From NCBI GenBank assembly GCA_934646815.1, contig CAKUEW010000001.1, forward strand, positions 310,001 to 374,000: a stretch of DNA of 64,000 nt, given 5' to 3'. Both the position numbers and the translations under genes were made by a program. Below are positions 55,174 through 63,819 of this stretch, piece after piece. The notes under the pieces were generated by a model, which worked only from the letters and a program-made list of their open reading frames with translations, was not told the DNA's origin and made no database searches. How positions within the stretch are numbered: position 1 is the stretch's first letter; each line of letters begins with the position of its first letter. This DNA comes from an uncultured Collinsella sp. (GTDB taxonomy: Bacteria; Actinomycetota; Coriobacteriia; Coriobacteriales; Coriobacteriaceae).

Positions 55174-55201
55174 TTGCCCTTCGTCCATTCGTCCGTATAA
55201 T
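55174..55201 (+). promoter_or_regulatory. Promoter of the tRNA-Asn pair
   Basis: TTGCCC (55174-55179) and TATAAT (55196-55201) are 16 bases apart. Transcription would start near 55208, about 24 bases before the first tRNA. Confidence 0.7.
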
Positions 55202-55231
55202 AAACTTCGTTGCTTGAGAGCACGCACCTAT

Positions 55232-55306
55232 TCCTCGGTAGCTCAATGGTAGAGCACGCGGCTGTTAACCGCGCTGTTGTAGGTTCGAGTCCTACCCGGG
55301 GAGCCA
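55232..55306 (+). tRNA. tRNA-Asn (GUU), copy 1
   Basis: A full cloverleaf of 75 bases including an encoded CCA end. The acceptor stem is TCCTCGG with CCGGGGA, the anticodon loop is CTGTTAA (anticodon GUU) between CGCGG and CCGCG, and the T arm is GTAGG-TTCGAGT-CCTAC. A short hairpin follows at 55315-55335. Confidence 0.95.
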
Positions 55307-55340
55307 GAATTTCTCAGCCCATTCCGCTGGGCTTTTAAAT

Positions 55341-55415
55341 TCCTCGGTAGCTCAATGGTAGAGCACGCGGCTGTTAACCGCGCTGTTGTAGGTTCGAGTC
55401 CTACCCGGGGAGCCA
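55341..55415 (+). tRNA. tRNA-Asn (GUU), copy 2
   Basis: Identical in sequence to the copy 34 bases upstream, including the CCA end. The two are probably cotranscribed from the promoter at 55174 and end at the terminator at 55422-55451. Confidence 0.95.
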
Positions 55416-55421
55416 GGTTGT

Positions 55422-55451
55422 AAAACCCGTCGCTTATGCGGCGGGTTTTTT
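55422..55451 (+). terminator. Terminator after the tRNA-Asn pair
   Basis: AAAACCCGTCGC (55422-55433) pairs with GCGGCGGGTTTT over a TTAT loop, with one G-U pair, and continues into six T. A standard rho-independent terminator. Confidence 0.9.
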
Positions 55452-55609
55452 CATGTCTCGATCGCTTGACGCGAACGTTACCGTATCAACATTTCGTGTC
55501 GAGGATGTAATCCCACGACCCACAACCTCAACATGGCGCTCTCGTTGTAGAATATTGGAATGATTGCTCCCACGACATGGTGCCGTGAGCACCAGATAAG
55601 GAGATTCTT

Positions 55610-55966
55610 GTGTCTGAGACCATTAACGGCAGCCTGAGCGTCTCGAACGACGTTATTGCCGATATTGCCGGTTACGCCGCGATGACCTGCTACGGTGTCG
55701 TCGGTATGGCCGAACAGCTCCAGGGCGCCGAGAGCGTTCGCCTGCTTGCCGGCCAGCGCCTGCGCAAGGGCGTGCTTGTCTCCGCCGACGAGAACGGCCT
55801 TACGGTCGATCTTCACGTCGTGCTCGAGAACGGCGTCAACATGAAGTCCGTGTGCCACAATCTTTCGAGCTCCGTTGCCTTCACCCTGCAGGAGATCGCC
55901 CAGATCGATCCCGCCAGCCTTAAGATCGGCATCCACATCGACGCGCTCAAGAGCCGTCTTAACTAG
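55610..55966 (+). CDS. Asp23/Gls24-family envelope stress protein
   Basis: This 118-residue cytosolic protein of the Asp23/Gls24 family has the N-terminal NGSLSVSNDVIADIAGYAAM and the later GLTVDLHVVLENGVNMKSV. In actinobacteria and Firmicutes this short version is regularly found just before the DAK2-domain gene, as here, and is linked to envelope homeostasis or fatty-acid metabolism. GTG at 55610 follows TAAGGAG. Confidence 0.9.
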   Translation: MSETINGSLSVSNDVIADIAGYAAMTCYGVVGMAEQLQGAESVRLLAGQRLRKGVLVSADENGLTVDLHVVLENGVNMKSVCHNLSSSVAFTLQEIAQIDPASLKIGIHIDALKSRLN

Positions 55967-55993
55967 CGTCCTAAAACGGAGATTCAAATACCC

Positions 55994-57655
55994 ATGATTG
56001 CAAAGACCATTCGCACCTGTTTTCCGATCGCTGCGGCTGCCGTTTCCGACAAGGCCGAGGAGATCAACAAGCTTAACGTCTTCCCCGTGCCCGACGGCGA
56101 CACCGGCACCAACATGTCGCTCACGCTGGCCTCGGTGACCAAGGAGCTTTCCGCCTTGCCCGCCGACGCCGATATGGAGGCCATTGCCGGCGCTATCACC
56201 CATGGCTCGCTCATGGGCGCCCGCGGCAACTCCGGCGTCATCACCTCGCAGATCCTGCGCGGCGTGGCCGAGGGCCTTGTCTCTGCCGACGAGCCCATTA
56301 CGTCCGCCAACGTCGCTTTCGCCTTCCGTCGCGCCGTCAAGGTTGCGTTCCAGGCTGTCCGCAAGCCCATCGAGGGTACGATTCTCACCGTTCTGCGCGA
56401 TGTTTCGACCAAGGCCGATGAGTGCGAGAAGAAGAAGTTCTCGGTCGAGGACGCGCTCGACGCGATCGTCGTCGAGGCCTATCGGTCCGTCGCCCGTACC
56501 CCCGACTTGCTGCCCGTCCTCAAGGAGAACGGCGTCGTCGACTCCGGTGCCTTCGGTTTTGCCATCTTCCTGGAGAACTTTGTTGCCGCCGCGCTCGGTC
56601 GCAGCACCGTCGTCGAGGACTTTTCGGCTACATTTGACTCCGCCGGTTCTGCCCGCGACGCCGCCCTGGATCGCGTTGAGATCGAGGCCAACGACGACTG
56701 GGAGGGCTCGGAGTTCCGCTACTGCAACGAGTTCCTCTTTAAGGCCGATGCCCCGTTTGACCAGGATGAGTGCCTAAAGTTCCTGGGCTCCATGGGCGAC
56801 TGCGAGCTGCTCGTGGGCGCTTACCCCGACTACAAGATCCACGTGCACTCCAACACCCCCAACCTGGTGCTCGAGCACATGCTGCAGCTGGGCCAGATCT
56901 ACGAGGTCTTTATCCACAACATGGAGATGGAGGCCCACGACCGTACCGCCAAGATCCACGAGGATCAGGAGAAGGCCGCCGAGCCCGCCAAGGCTCTGGG
57001 CTTTGTCGCCGTTGCCGCCGGTTCGGGCGAGGCCGACATCCTCAAGTCCCTTGGTGTCGATGTGGTCGTGTCGGGCGGCCAGACCATGAACCCCTCGACG
57101 GCAGACCTGCTGGGCGCCGTTGACCAGGTCAACGCGACCTCGGTCATTATCCTGCCCAACAACGGTAACATCCGCATGGCCGCCGAGGCCGCGGCTTCTG
57201 CCTGCACCGACAAGAAGGTCGCCGTCGTTCCCACCAAGACCGTGCCGCAGGCCTTCTCTGCGCTGTTCTCGGTCCTGCCCGATTCCGAGCTCGAGGATGC
57301 CGTCGCCGCCATGGTTGACGCCATCAGCGAGGTTCGTGACGGCGAGGTCACCCGTGCTGTGCGCGATTCCAGCGCCTCTGACGGTTCGCCGATTCACTCC
57401 GGCGACGTTATGGGCATCATTGCCGGCTCCATTGACGTGGTCGGTTCCGATGTGAAGCAGGTCACGCTCGACTGCATCAACCGCATGCAGGAGGAAGAGG
57501 AGGGCGACGCGCTGACGATTCTGGCCGGTGAGGAGCTGTCCGACGAGGCCTTCCAGGAGATCGTGGACGCTATCGAGGAGGCTCAGCCCGACCTGGAGAT
57601 CGACGCCCATCGTGGCGAGCAGCCGCTCTACCCCGTGATCTTCTCGATCGAGTAG
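55994..57655 (+). CDS. DAK2-domain fatty acid kinase, FakA/YloV-like
   Basis: This 553-residue kinase phosphorylates fatty acids held by a FakB-type protein so that they can enter phospholipids. The dihydroxyacetone-kinase-like domain shows the magnesium/ATP site NVFPVPDGDTGTNM (Asp34, Asp36) and MGARGNSGVI. A middle domain contains YCNEFLFKAD and KIHVHSNTP, and the C-domain resembles DegV. The plsX and acpP genes of the same lipid pathway lie 5 to 6 kb downstream. The start is ATG 55994, 27 bases after the gls24-like gene. Confidence 0.9.
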   Translation: MIAKTIRTCFPIAAAAVSDKAEEINKLNVFPVPDGDTGTNMSLTLASVTKELSALPADADMEAIAGAITHGSLMGARGNSGVITSQILRGVAEGLVSADEPITSANVAFAFRRAVKVAFQAVRKPIEGTILTVLRDVSTKADECEKKKFSVEDALDAIVVEAYRSVARTPDLLPVLKENGVVDSGAFGFAIFLENFVAAALGRSTVVEDFSATFDSAGSARDAALDRVEIEANDDWEGSEFRYCNEFLFKADAPFDQDECLKFLGSMGDCELLVGAYPDYKIHVHSNTPNLVLEHMLQLGQIYEVFIHNMEMEAHDRTAKIHEDQEKAAEPAKALGFVAVAAGSGEADILKSLGVDVVVSGGQTMNPSTADLLGAVDQVNATSVIILPNNGNIRMAAEAAASACTDKKVAVVPTKTVPQAFSALFSVLPDSELEDAVAAMVDAISEVRDGEVTRAVRDSSASDGSPIHSGDVMGIIAGSIDVVGSDVKQVTLDCINRMQEEEEGDALTILAGEELSDEAFQEIVDAIEEAQPDLEIDAHRGEQPLYPVIFSIE

Positions 57656-57664
57656 GCTCAGCCC

Positions 57665-59842
57665 ATGTCCGAGCTGTGCTCCGTGCCGCGCGTCTCGGAG
57701 CGCTTTGCCCAGAGCAATGCGCTCGACGAGGATATCGCGCGACTCAAATATGTTTCGGGTAAACGTGAGGAGGCCCTTCGTCGTCTGGGAATTAGGACGG
57801 TGGGGGACCTCCTTCTCCATATTCCCCATCGCTATCTGGATTTCACCTGTTCATGGTCCATCGAGATGGCGCCCATCGGCACCGTGTGTACCATCGTCGC
57901 CACGGTTGACCGCATCGTGCAAAAGCAGCCCCGTCCTCGCATGCAGGTGACCGAGGTTTCGCTCGTGGACGACACGGGTGTGCTGCAGGTGGCATTTTTC
58001 CGTCAGCCTTGGATCGCCCTGCAGCTCAAGCAGGGTGATCGCCTGGCTGTGATGGGTAAGGTCGAGTTCGCCTACGGTTTTAAGCAGATGGCCTCCCCGC
58101 ATTTCGAAAAGCTCGAGGGCGGACGTGCCGCCGGTACCATTCTGCCGGTCCATTACGTGAGTGACGGCGTGAGCCAGGCATGGATGCGCCGCATTGTGAG
58201 CGGTGCGCTCGAGGCCGTCGGTAATCCCTTCGATCCCGTTCCCGCGCGTCTGCGCGTCAAGCGAAAGCTCATGAGCATGGCACGTGCGCTGCGCTCGATT
58301 CATTTTCCCTCGAGCATGGCCGAGCGCGATATCGCGCGCCGTCGCCTGGCCTACGAGGAGTGCCTGTACCTGCAGCTGGCGCTGCGCCTGCGCAACGACG
58401 GCGGCCTGGTGGATGTAGTGCCCTATGCGCATGCGGCGGGGGAGCACTTGGCGGCGCTTAGGCAGGCGCTGCCGTTTTCGCTGAGCGATGAGCAAGACGC
58501 TGCGCTCAACGACATCCTGCGCGATATGGCCGATGGCAACCGCGTGATGAATCGCTTGCTGCTGGGCGATGTCGGTACTGGCAAGACCGCCGTGGCCGCC
58601 TGCGCCCTGGCCGTGGCGACCGATAGCGGCACGCAGTCCTGCGTGATGGCGCCCACGGGCGTGCTCGCCCGCCAGTATGCCGACAAGACCGGCCCGCTGC
58701 TCACCCAGGCTGGCTTGACCTGGGCGCTTCTGACGGGTACCACGTCGGCCACCGAGCGCGAGCGCATCCATGCCCAGCTGCAGTCCGGCGAGCTCGACGT
58801 GCTCTTTGGCACCCATGCCGTGCTTTCCGATACCGTTACCTTTAAGCACCTCTCGCTTGTGGTGATCGACGAGCAGCACCGCTTTGGCGTGGGTCAACGT
58901 AACGCCTTGCGCGCCAAGGGGCCGGGCGCCGACCTGCTTGTGATGACCGCCACGCCCATCCCGCGCACGCTGGCGCTTTCGGTCTACGGCGATCTGGACA
59001 CGAGTATCATCCGCCATCGCCCCGTGCCCGGTGCCGGAGTAACCACGCGCGTGCTCACCGAGTCGAGCCGCGACCTGGCCTACGGTGCCATCCGCGATGC
59101 ACACGAAAAGGGCCAGCAGGCATACGTGATTTGCCCGCTCGTGGAGCCGAGCGACTCGGCCGACGAGTTGGAGGACGTGCCGGGTCTTGCCCGCGACGAC
59201 GAGGGCCGCGTGACCGTGCCCGTGCCTCTACACGACACGGCGACGGAGCTCGATCGGCTGCGCCTGGCGCTGCCGGGGCTTACCGTTGAGCGCTTGCACG
59301 GTCGCATGCCGGCGGGGGAGAAGGATCGCGTGATCGACGCCTTTAAGCGCGGCGAGATCGACGTGCTCGTATCGACGACGGTGGTCGAGGTGGGCGTCGA
59401 TGTGCCCAATGCCACCGTCATGGTGATTGAGAACGGTGAGCGCTTTGGCCTGGCCGCTCTGCACCAGCTGCGCGGGCGCGTGGGCCGTGGCAACGTGGCA
59501 GGCACCTGTCTGGTTATGACGCACTCCAAGAGCAATGGTGGCGCGTCGGCGGCTCAGGACCGCCTGCAGTCGCTCGAAAAGACTGCGGACGGCTTTACGC
59601 TCGCCCAGATGGACCTGCGCCTGCGCCACGAGGGCGAAATCCTGGGTTACCGCCAGCATGGCGGCGTGACCCTGCGCTTCGTTGACCTGGATGCCGACGA
59701 GGAACTCATTGAGTGGGCGCATTTGGACGCGGTTGAGCTGTTGCGGTATGCTAGCAACCTTGACTCTGTGGCGACGCACCCCTTGCGCGATGCGGTCGCC
59801 ACGCGATACCGACATATCTTTAAGGAGGTCAGCGGAGGATGA
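57665..59842 (+). CDS. recG: ATP-dependent DNA helicase RecG
   Basis: This 725-residue helicase remodels stalled forks and Holliday junctions. The wedge/OB domain is N-terminal (GDLLLHIPHRYLDF, then VTEVSLVDDTGVLQVAFF). Helicase motifs include LLGDVGTGKTAVAA, the DExH variant VVIDEQHRFGV, MTATPIPRTLAL, and motif VI LHQLRGRVGRG. The protein ends in the TRG-type motif region. ATG at 57665 lies 9 bases after the fakA-like gene and the stop overlaps rsmD by 4 bases. Confidence 0.95.
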   Translation: MSELCSVPRVSERFAQSNALDEDIARLKYVSGKREEALRRLGIRTVGDLLLHIPHRYLDFTCSWSIEMAPIGTVCTIVATVDRIVQKQPRPRMQVTEVSLVDDTGVLQVAFFRQPWIALQLKQGDRLAVMGKVEFAYGFKQMASPHFEKLEGGRAAGTILPVHYVSDGVSQAWMRRIVSGALEAVGNPFDPVPARLRVKRKLMSMARALRSIHFPSSMAERDIARRRLAYEECLYLQLALRLRNDGGLVDVVPYAHAAGEHLAALRQALPFSLSDEQDAALNDILRDMADGNRVMNRLLLGDVGTGKTAVAACALAVATDSGTQSCVMAPTGVLARQYADKTGPLLTQAGLTWALLTGTTSATERERIHAQLQSGELDVLFGTHAVLSDTVTFKHLSLVVIDEQHRFGVGQRNALRAKGPGADLLVMTATPIPRTLALSVYGDLDTSIIRHRPVPGAGVTTRVLTESSRDLAYGAIRDAHEKGQQAYVICPLVEPSDSADELEDVPGLARDDEGRVTVPVPLHDTATELDRLRLALPGLTVERLHGRMPAGEKDRVIDAFKRGEIDVLVSTTVVEVGVDVPNATVMVIENGERFGLAALHQLRGRVGRGNVAGTCLVMTHSKSNGGASAAQDRLQSLEKTADGFTLAQMDLRLRHEGEILGYRQHGGVTLRFVDLDADEELIEWAHLDAVELLRYASNLDSVATHPLRDAVATRYRHIFKEVSGG

Positions 59843-60501
59843 GAATCATCGGCGGTGAATGGCGCGGTCGCAAGATCGAGGAGCCGCGCGGTCGCGATGT
59901 CACGCGTCCGACGACCGACCGCGTGCGCGAGGCGTGCGCATCCATGGTCTTATCGGCCTTCGACTTCGATCTGGACGAGGTCCGCGTGCTGGACGCCTTT
60001 GGCGGCTCCGGTGCCTTAGGCATCGAGATGCTCTCGCGCGGTGCCCGCTCGCTCACGACGTTCGAGATCGATCGCAACGCCGCTCGTCTGATCACCAAGA
60101 ATATCGAGTCGCTGTGCCGCGACCGCGGGCGCTGGCGCGTGGTGACGGGCGACGTACTGGCCAGTGCTTCGCGCGGCCGCGTGCCGGGTGGCCCCTTCGA
60201 TCTGGTGCTGCTCGATCCGCCCTATGCCTTTGGAGCCGAGCCGGTCCAAGAGCTTCTGCAAAACCTGGCTCAACAGGGCTTGCTCGCGCCAGGCGCCTAT
60301 GCCCTGTTTGAGCATGCTGCGGCCCAGCCCGGTGCACATCCCGCGGGTTTTGAGACCGTGCGCGAGAAGCGCTACGGTATTACGTCGGTCGACCTGCTGC
60401 GCTTGGACGACGCCAACGATGCCGATGGCGCCGATGACGTCGACGGCAATGCCGGCCTCCACGCCGCTGGCAACGATCCTCAGGAGGAAGCCCATGAGTG
60501 A
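59839..60501 (+). CDS. rsmD: 16S rRNA (guanine966-N2)-methyltransferase
   Basis: This 220-residue SAM-dependent methyltransferase has the N-terminal MRIIGGEWRGRKIEEP, the SAM-binding DAFGGSGALGIEMLSRGA and the catalytic LLDPPYAFG. A C-terminal Asp/Ala/Gly-rich tail (from about residue 193) is extra and low in complexity. The stop overlaps coaD by 8 bases, and the tail encodes the coaD ribosome-binding site. Confidence 0.93.
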   Translation: MRIIGGEWRGRKIEEPRGRDVTRPTTDRVREACASMVLSAFDFDLDEVRVLDAFGGSGALGIEMLSRGARSLTTFEIDRNAARLITKNIESLCRDRGRWRVVTGDVLASASRGRVPGGPFDLVLLDPPYAFGAEPVQELLQNLAQQGLLAPGAYALFEHAAAQPGAHPAGFETVREKRYGITSVDLLRLDDANDADGADDVDGNAGLHAAGNDPQEEAHE

Positions 60502-60991
60502 CACCATCAATCGCGTGATCGTCCCGGGCACTTTCGACCCCATCACCTTTGGTCACATCGACGTCATCCGTCGCGCCCGCCGCATCTTTCCCAGCGTCAT
60601 CGTGGCCGTGGCCGAGTCCCAGGGCAAAAACGGCGTGGGCACCACGTTTATGCTCGACGAGCGCGTGGCGCTGGCCCGCGAGGCCCTCGGCGATATCGAC
60701 GGTGTCGAGGTGCTGCCCTTTACCGGCCTGTTGGTCGATTTTGCCCGCGAGCAGGGTGCGGGCGCCGTGGTAAAGGGTCTGCGCGCCATGACCGACTTTG
60801 AGTACGAGCTGCAGCAGGCGGATCTCAACTACCGCTTGGACAACGAGCTCGAGTCCATTTTTGTTATGAGTGCGCCGCAGTACGGCTACATCTCGAGTTC
60901 GGTGGTGCGCCAGATCGCCTCGCTGGGTAGCGACGTGTCGACGTTCGTTCCGCCCAACGTGGTCGAAGCGCTTAAACATCGCTTTTCGTGA
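60494..60991 (+). CDS. coaD: Phosphopantetheine adenylyltransferase
   Basis: The enzyme makes dephospho-CoA from 4'-phosphopantetheine and ATP. The 165-residue protein has the nucleotidyltransferase motif VPGTFDPITFGHIDVI, KGLRAMTDFEYELQ and YISSSVVRQIASLG. ATG at 60494 lies inside the end of rsmD, with CAGGAGG upstream. The rsmD-coaD pairing is conserved in many Gram-positives. Confidence 0.95.
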   Translation: MSDTINRVIVPGTFDPITFGHIDVIRRARRIFPSVIVAVAESQGKNGVGTTFMLDERVALAREALGDIDGVEVLPFTGLLVDFAREQGAGAVVKGLRAMTDFEYELQQADLNYRLDNELESIFVMSAPQYGYISSSVVRQIASLGSDVSTFVPPNVVEALKHRFS

Positions 60992-61059
60992 CGTTTTATT
61001 ATGCCTGTTGGCATGTGGTAAACTAGCACGATGATATGTTACCTACGAAAGGAGTCCGG

Positions 61060-61557
61060 ATGCCGGGCGAGAATTTTCCTGGCGACAGGATTGTGAGTCT
61101 AGTCGACGAGCTCGAGGGGCTCATCGAAGAGGCTAAGACGCCGTTCGGCAAGAACGCCCAGATGAAGGTCGTCGACGCCGACGTCTTCCTGAACATCCTC
61201 GACGAGATCCGCATGAGCTATCCCGAGGAGTGGCAGAAGTCCCGCCGCATCCTTAAGGAGCGCGAGGAGCTTATGGCTTCCGCCGCGGCCCAAGCCGATT
61301 CCATCATCGCCGACGCTCAGCAGCAGGCCCTCACCATTGCCGGTGAGCAGGAGATTGTCCGCTTGGCCCAGCAGCAGGCCGACGACATCCGCGACCGTGC
61401 GCAGCAGTATGAGCGCGAGACGCGCTATGCCGCCGAGGATTACGCCGAGCAGGTCTTTACGCACCTCGAGGAGAACCTCAAGAGCCTGACGGGCACCGTT
61501 ACCCGTTGCCGCCAGCAGCTCAACGAGGGTGCCGCCCAGCAGAACGGTCAGTGGTAA
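61060..61557 (+). CDS. Coiled-coil protein, DivIVA/ATPase-b-like
   Basis: This is a 165-residue soluble protein dominated by a helix rich in Ala, Gln and Glu (about 60-150, SAAAQADSIIADAQQQALTI). The N-terminal part has a short DELEGLIEEAKTPFGKNAQM segment. It resembles the DivIVA-like or ATP-synthase-b-like coiled-coil proteins seen upstream of DUF177 genes in actinobacteria. No catalytic motif is present. ATG at 61060 follows GAAAGGAG. The stop overlaps the DUF177 start by one base. Confidence 0.75.
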   Translation: MPGENFPGDRIVSLVDELEGLIEEAKTPFGKNAQMKVVDADVFLNILDEIRMSYPEEWQKSRRILKEREELMASAAAQADSIIADAQQQALTIAGEQEIVRLAQQQADDIRDRAQQYERETRYAAEDYAEQVFTHLEENLKSLTGTVTRCRQQLNEGAAQQNGQW

Positions 61558-62111
61558 TGGCTGAGTTCCCGAGCGTCACCGTCGATCTTTCCGAGCAGCT
61601 CGAGTTTCCCGGAGACTCGTATCCGCTGACCGGTAAGGTCGATGTCGCCACCTACACGGTAGGCGAGAAGGAGTACCAGCTGCAGGACGGCATTGGCTAC
61701 GATGTGGTCTTTACCAATGCCGGTACCGGCGTTTTGCTCACCGGCATGGTGCGCGCACACGCCACCGGCGAGTGCGACCGTTGCCTGGAGCCCGCCTCGT
61801 TTGATATCGCCGGCGAGATCGAGGAGTTCTACCTCTTTAACGAGCCCGAAGATCCCGAGGCCTACGAGGACGGCTACGAGCTCCTGGGCGAGGATCGTAT
61901 CGTTGACCTGGGCGAACCCATCAACGACGCGGTCGTGATGGACACGCCGTTCGTGGTCCTTTGCAAGCCCGATTGCCGCGGCCTTTGCCCCGTCTGCGGC
62001 GGTAATCTCAACGTCGAGCAATGTGATTGCGCTGCCCAGGCCGAGGCCGAATGGGCCGAAGCCACGGAAAATCCATTTGCAGCATTAAAGAATCTCAAGC
62101 TTGACGAGTAA
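61557..62111 (+). CDS. DUF177/YceD-family protein
   Basis: This 184-residue protein of the YceD family is almost always encoded next to rpmF and is implicated in ribosomal RNA accumulation. It shows ATGECDRCLEPASF and the C-terminal zinc-binding-like pattern CKPDCRGLCPVCGGNLN with a further CDC. The start is ATG 61557, overlapping the previous stop (TAATG). The rpmF gene follows 64 bases later. Confidence 0.88.
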   Translation: MAEFPSVTVDLSEQLEFPGDSYPLTGKVDVATYTVGEKEYQLQDGIGYDVVFTNAGTGVLLTGMVRAHATGECDRCLEPASFDIAGEIEEFYLFNEPEDPEAYEDGYELLGEDRIVDLGEPINDAVVMDTPFVVLCKPDCRGLCPVCGGNLNVEQCDCAAQAEAEWAEATENPFAALKNLKLDE

Positions 62112-62175
62112 AACTGTGGTAGTATCGCTACTTGCGCGTAATCGCCACACTGGATAGTTCATAAGGAAGGTCACT

Positions 62176-62355
62176 ATGCCCGTACCTAAACAAAAGCAGG
62201 GTCGTATCCGTACTCACACCCGTCGTTCCGCCAACATGAAGATCTCGGCTGCGGCTCAGTCCACGTGCCCCCGTTGCGGCGCTGTTAAGCTCCCGCACCA
62301 CGTGTGCCCCAGCTGCGGTTTCTACAAGGACCGCGAGGTTATCGTTACCGAGTAA
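62176..62355 (+). CDS. rpmF: 50S ribosomal protein L32
   Basis: This 59-residue protein starts MPVPKQKQGRIRTHTRRS and carries the zinc-binding CPRCG and CPSCG pairs, so it is the zinc (C+) form of L32. AAGGAAGG lies upstream of ATG 62176. The small size makes it easy to miss. A hairpin separates it from plsX. Confidence 0.96.
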   Translation: MPVPKQKQGRIRTHTRRSANMKISAAAQSTCPRCGAVKLPHHVCPSCGFYKDREVIVTE

Positions 62356-62394
62356 CTGTATACTCGCATACGATGCCGTTCCAACTGGAACCAC

Positions 62395-62424
62395 AATGGC
62401 CGGCTCAATGAGTCGGCCATTTTT
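62395..62424 (+). terminator. Terminator/attenuator between rpmF and plsX
   Basis: AATGGCCG (62395-62402) pairs with CGGCCATT (62414-62421), and the T-run reaches 62424. It lies 19 bases before plsX and probably lowers transcription of the lipid genes relative to rpmF. Confidence 0.75.
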
Positions 62425-62442
62425 GTATAAGGAGTATGTGTT

Positions 62443-63462
62443 ATGAGTAACGTTCGCGTTTGTGTTGATGTCGTGGGCGGCGACGAAAAGCCCCAGGTTG
62501 TCCTGGATGGTATCGAGGCCGCGCTGGCAGCCGATCCTCATATTGAGGTCCTTGCGGCCGGCCCCGCCGAAATCGTCAACCCCTTTGCCGCTTCCCATGC
62601 GCGCGTCGAGGCCCTGGAGGCCCCCGATATCATCGCCATGGACGACGACCCCATCCGCGCCGTAATGACCAAGCGCAAGTCTTCGATCGTGCTTTCCTGC
62701 CGTGCCATTAAGAAGGGCAATGCCGACGCGTTTTTCTCTGCCGGCTCCACCGGCGCCATGACCGCCGCGGCCACTGCCTACGTGACACCGTTTAAGTATC
62801 AGGCCGAGGGCAAGAAGCAACCGGTTCGTCCGTGCCTGACCAACGCCCTGCCCAATCGTGCCGGCGGTCTGACGGTGCTGTGCGACATGGGCGCCAACCC
62901 CGATGTCGAGGTGGGCGATATGGTTCGCTTTGCGCAGATGGGCGCCGCCTATGCCCGCGTGGTGCTGGGTATCGAGAACCCCCGTGTGGGCCTGCTCGCC
63001 AACGGCACCGAGGACGAGAAGGGCTCCAACTTTACCAAGGAGTGCTTCCCGGCCATGAAGGCCGCGGTCCCGGGCTTTGTGGGCAACTGCGAGGGCACCG
63101 ACATTACCTCGGGTAACTTTGACGTGATTGTCGCCGACGGCATGTCGGGAAACATCGCTCTTAAGGCCACCGAGGGTGCCGCTAAGTTTTTGCTGCAAGA
63201 GCTCAAGGGCGCCTTTATGTCCTCGCTCGGCACCAAGATCGCCGCGCTGCTCATTAAAAATCAGATGCGCGAGCTCAAGGCCAAGCTCTCGGGCGATGCC
63301 AAGGGCGGCGCCATTCTGCTGGGCCTGCGCGGTGTGGTCCTGATCGGCCACGGCGCCACGTCGGTCGAGGCCGTCAAGAACGGCACGCTCGCCGCGGCAG
63401 AGGCCGTACGCGCGGGCCTGGTGCAAAATGTCGCCGATTCCATGGACGGTATCGTTTTGTAA
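62443..63462 (+). CDS. plsX: Phosphate acyltransferase PlsX
   Basis: The enzyme makes acyl-phosphate from acyl-ACP, the first step of phospholipid synthesis in most Gram-positives. The 339-residue protein has CVDVVGGDEKPQVVLDG at the N-terminus, the AFFSAGSTGAMTAAA loop, and CEGTDITSGNFDVIVADGMS with GNIALKATEG. In place of the usual GGD start it reads VVGGDE. TAAGGAG precedes the ATG. It is followed by acpP and rnc. Confidence 0.94.
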   Translation: MSNVRVCVDVVGGDEKPQVVLDGIEAALAADPHIEVLAAGPAEIVNPFAASHARVEALEAPDIIAMDDDPIRAVMTKRKSSIVLSCRAIKKGNADAFFSAGSTGAMTAAATAYVTPFKYQAEGKKQPVRPCLTNALPNRAGGLTVLCDMGANPDVEVGDMVRFAQMGAAYARVVLGIENPRVGLLANGTEDEKGSNFTKECFPAMKAAVPGFVGNCEGTDITSGNFDVIVADGMSGNIALKATEGAAKFLLQELKGAFMSSLGTKIAALLIKNQMRELKAKLSGDAKGGAILLGLRGVVLIGHGATSVEAVKNGTLAAAEAVRAGLVQNVADSMDGIVL

Positions 63463-63519
63463 CAGCGCCGTTATGTGCCCTAGGGCGCGCGTCGTGGGGT
63501 AGAATCAAAACCGTGTTTT

Positions 63520-63537
63520 GGCACCGTTCGCGGTGCC
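63520..63537. other. UUCG tetraloop hairpin between plsX and acpP
   Basis: GGCACCG-TTCG-CGGTGCC is a perfect 7-bp stem with a stabilising tetraloop, without a T-run. It may protect or process the acpP message. A TAGAAT box (63500-63505) just upstream is a weak promoter candidate. Confidence 0.45.
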
Positions 63538-63573
63538 ATCTGTTGGTATTCATGCAATTCGAGAGGAAGCGCT

Positions 63574-63816
63574 ATGGACCGCTCCGAAATCTTCGACAAG
63601 ATCGCCGAAGTCGCCGCCGACGTTTTGGGTGTCGACGTTGCCGAAATTAGCGATGAGACCACGTTTGACGACCTTGATGCCGATTCGCTCGAGCGCCTGC
63701 AGCTGGTGACGGCCATCGAGGACGAGTTCAACCTCGAGATCGACGACGAGACCCTGCTCTCGCTCAACTCTGTTGCCGACGCCGTCGACGCTATCGAAAA
63801 CGCCAAGGAGGCCTAA
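63574..63816 (+). CDS. acpP: Acyl carrier protein
   Basis: This 80-residue acidic carrier holds growing fatty acids on 4'-phosphopantetheine. The attachment serine is in DDLDADSLERLQLV (the DSL motif). The protein is rich in Asp and Glu, as expected. GAGAGGAAG lies upstream of the ATG. The rnc gene follows after 3 bases. Confidence 0.95.
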   Translation: MDRSEIFDKIAEVAADVLGVDVAEISDETTFDDLDADSLERLQLVTAIEDEFNLEIDDETLLSLNSVADAVDAIENAKEA

Positions 63817-63819
63817 GTC

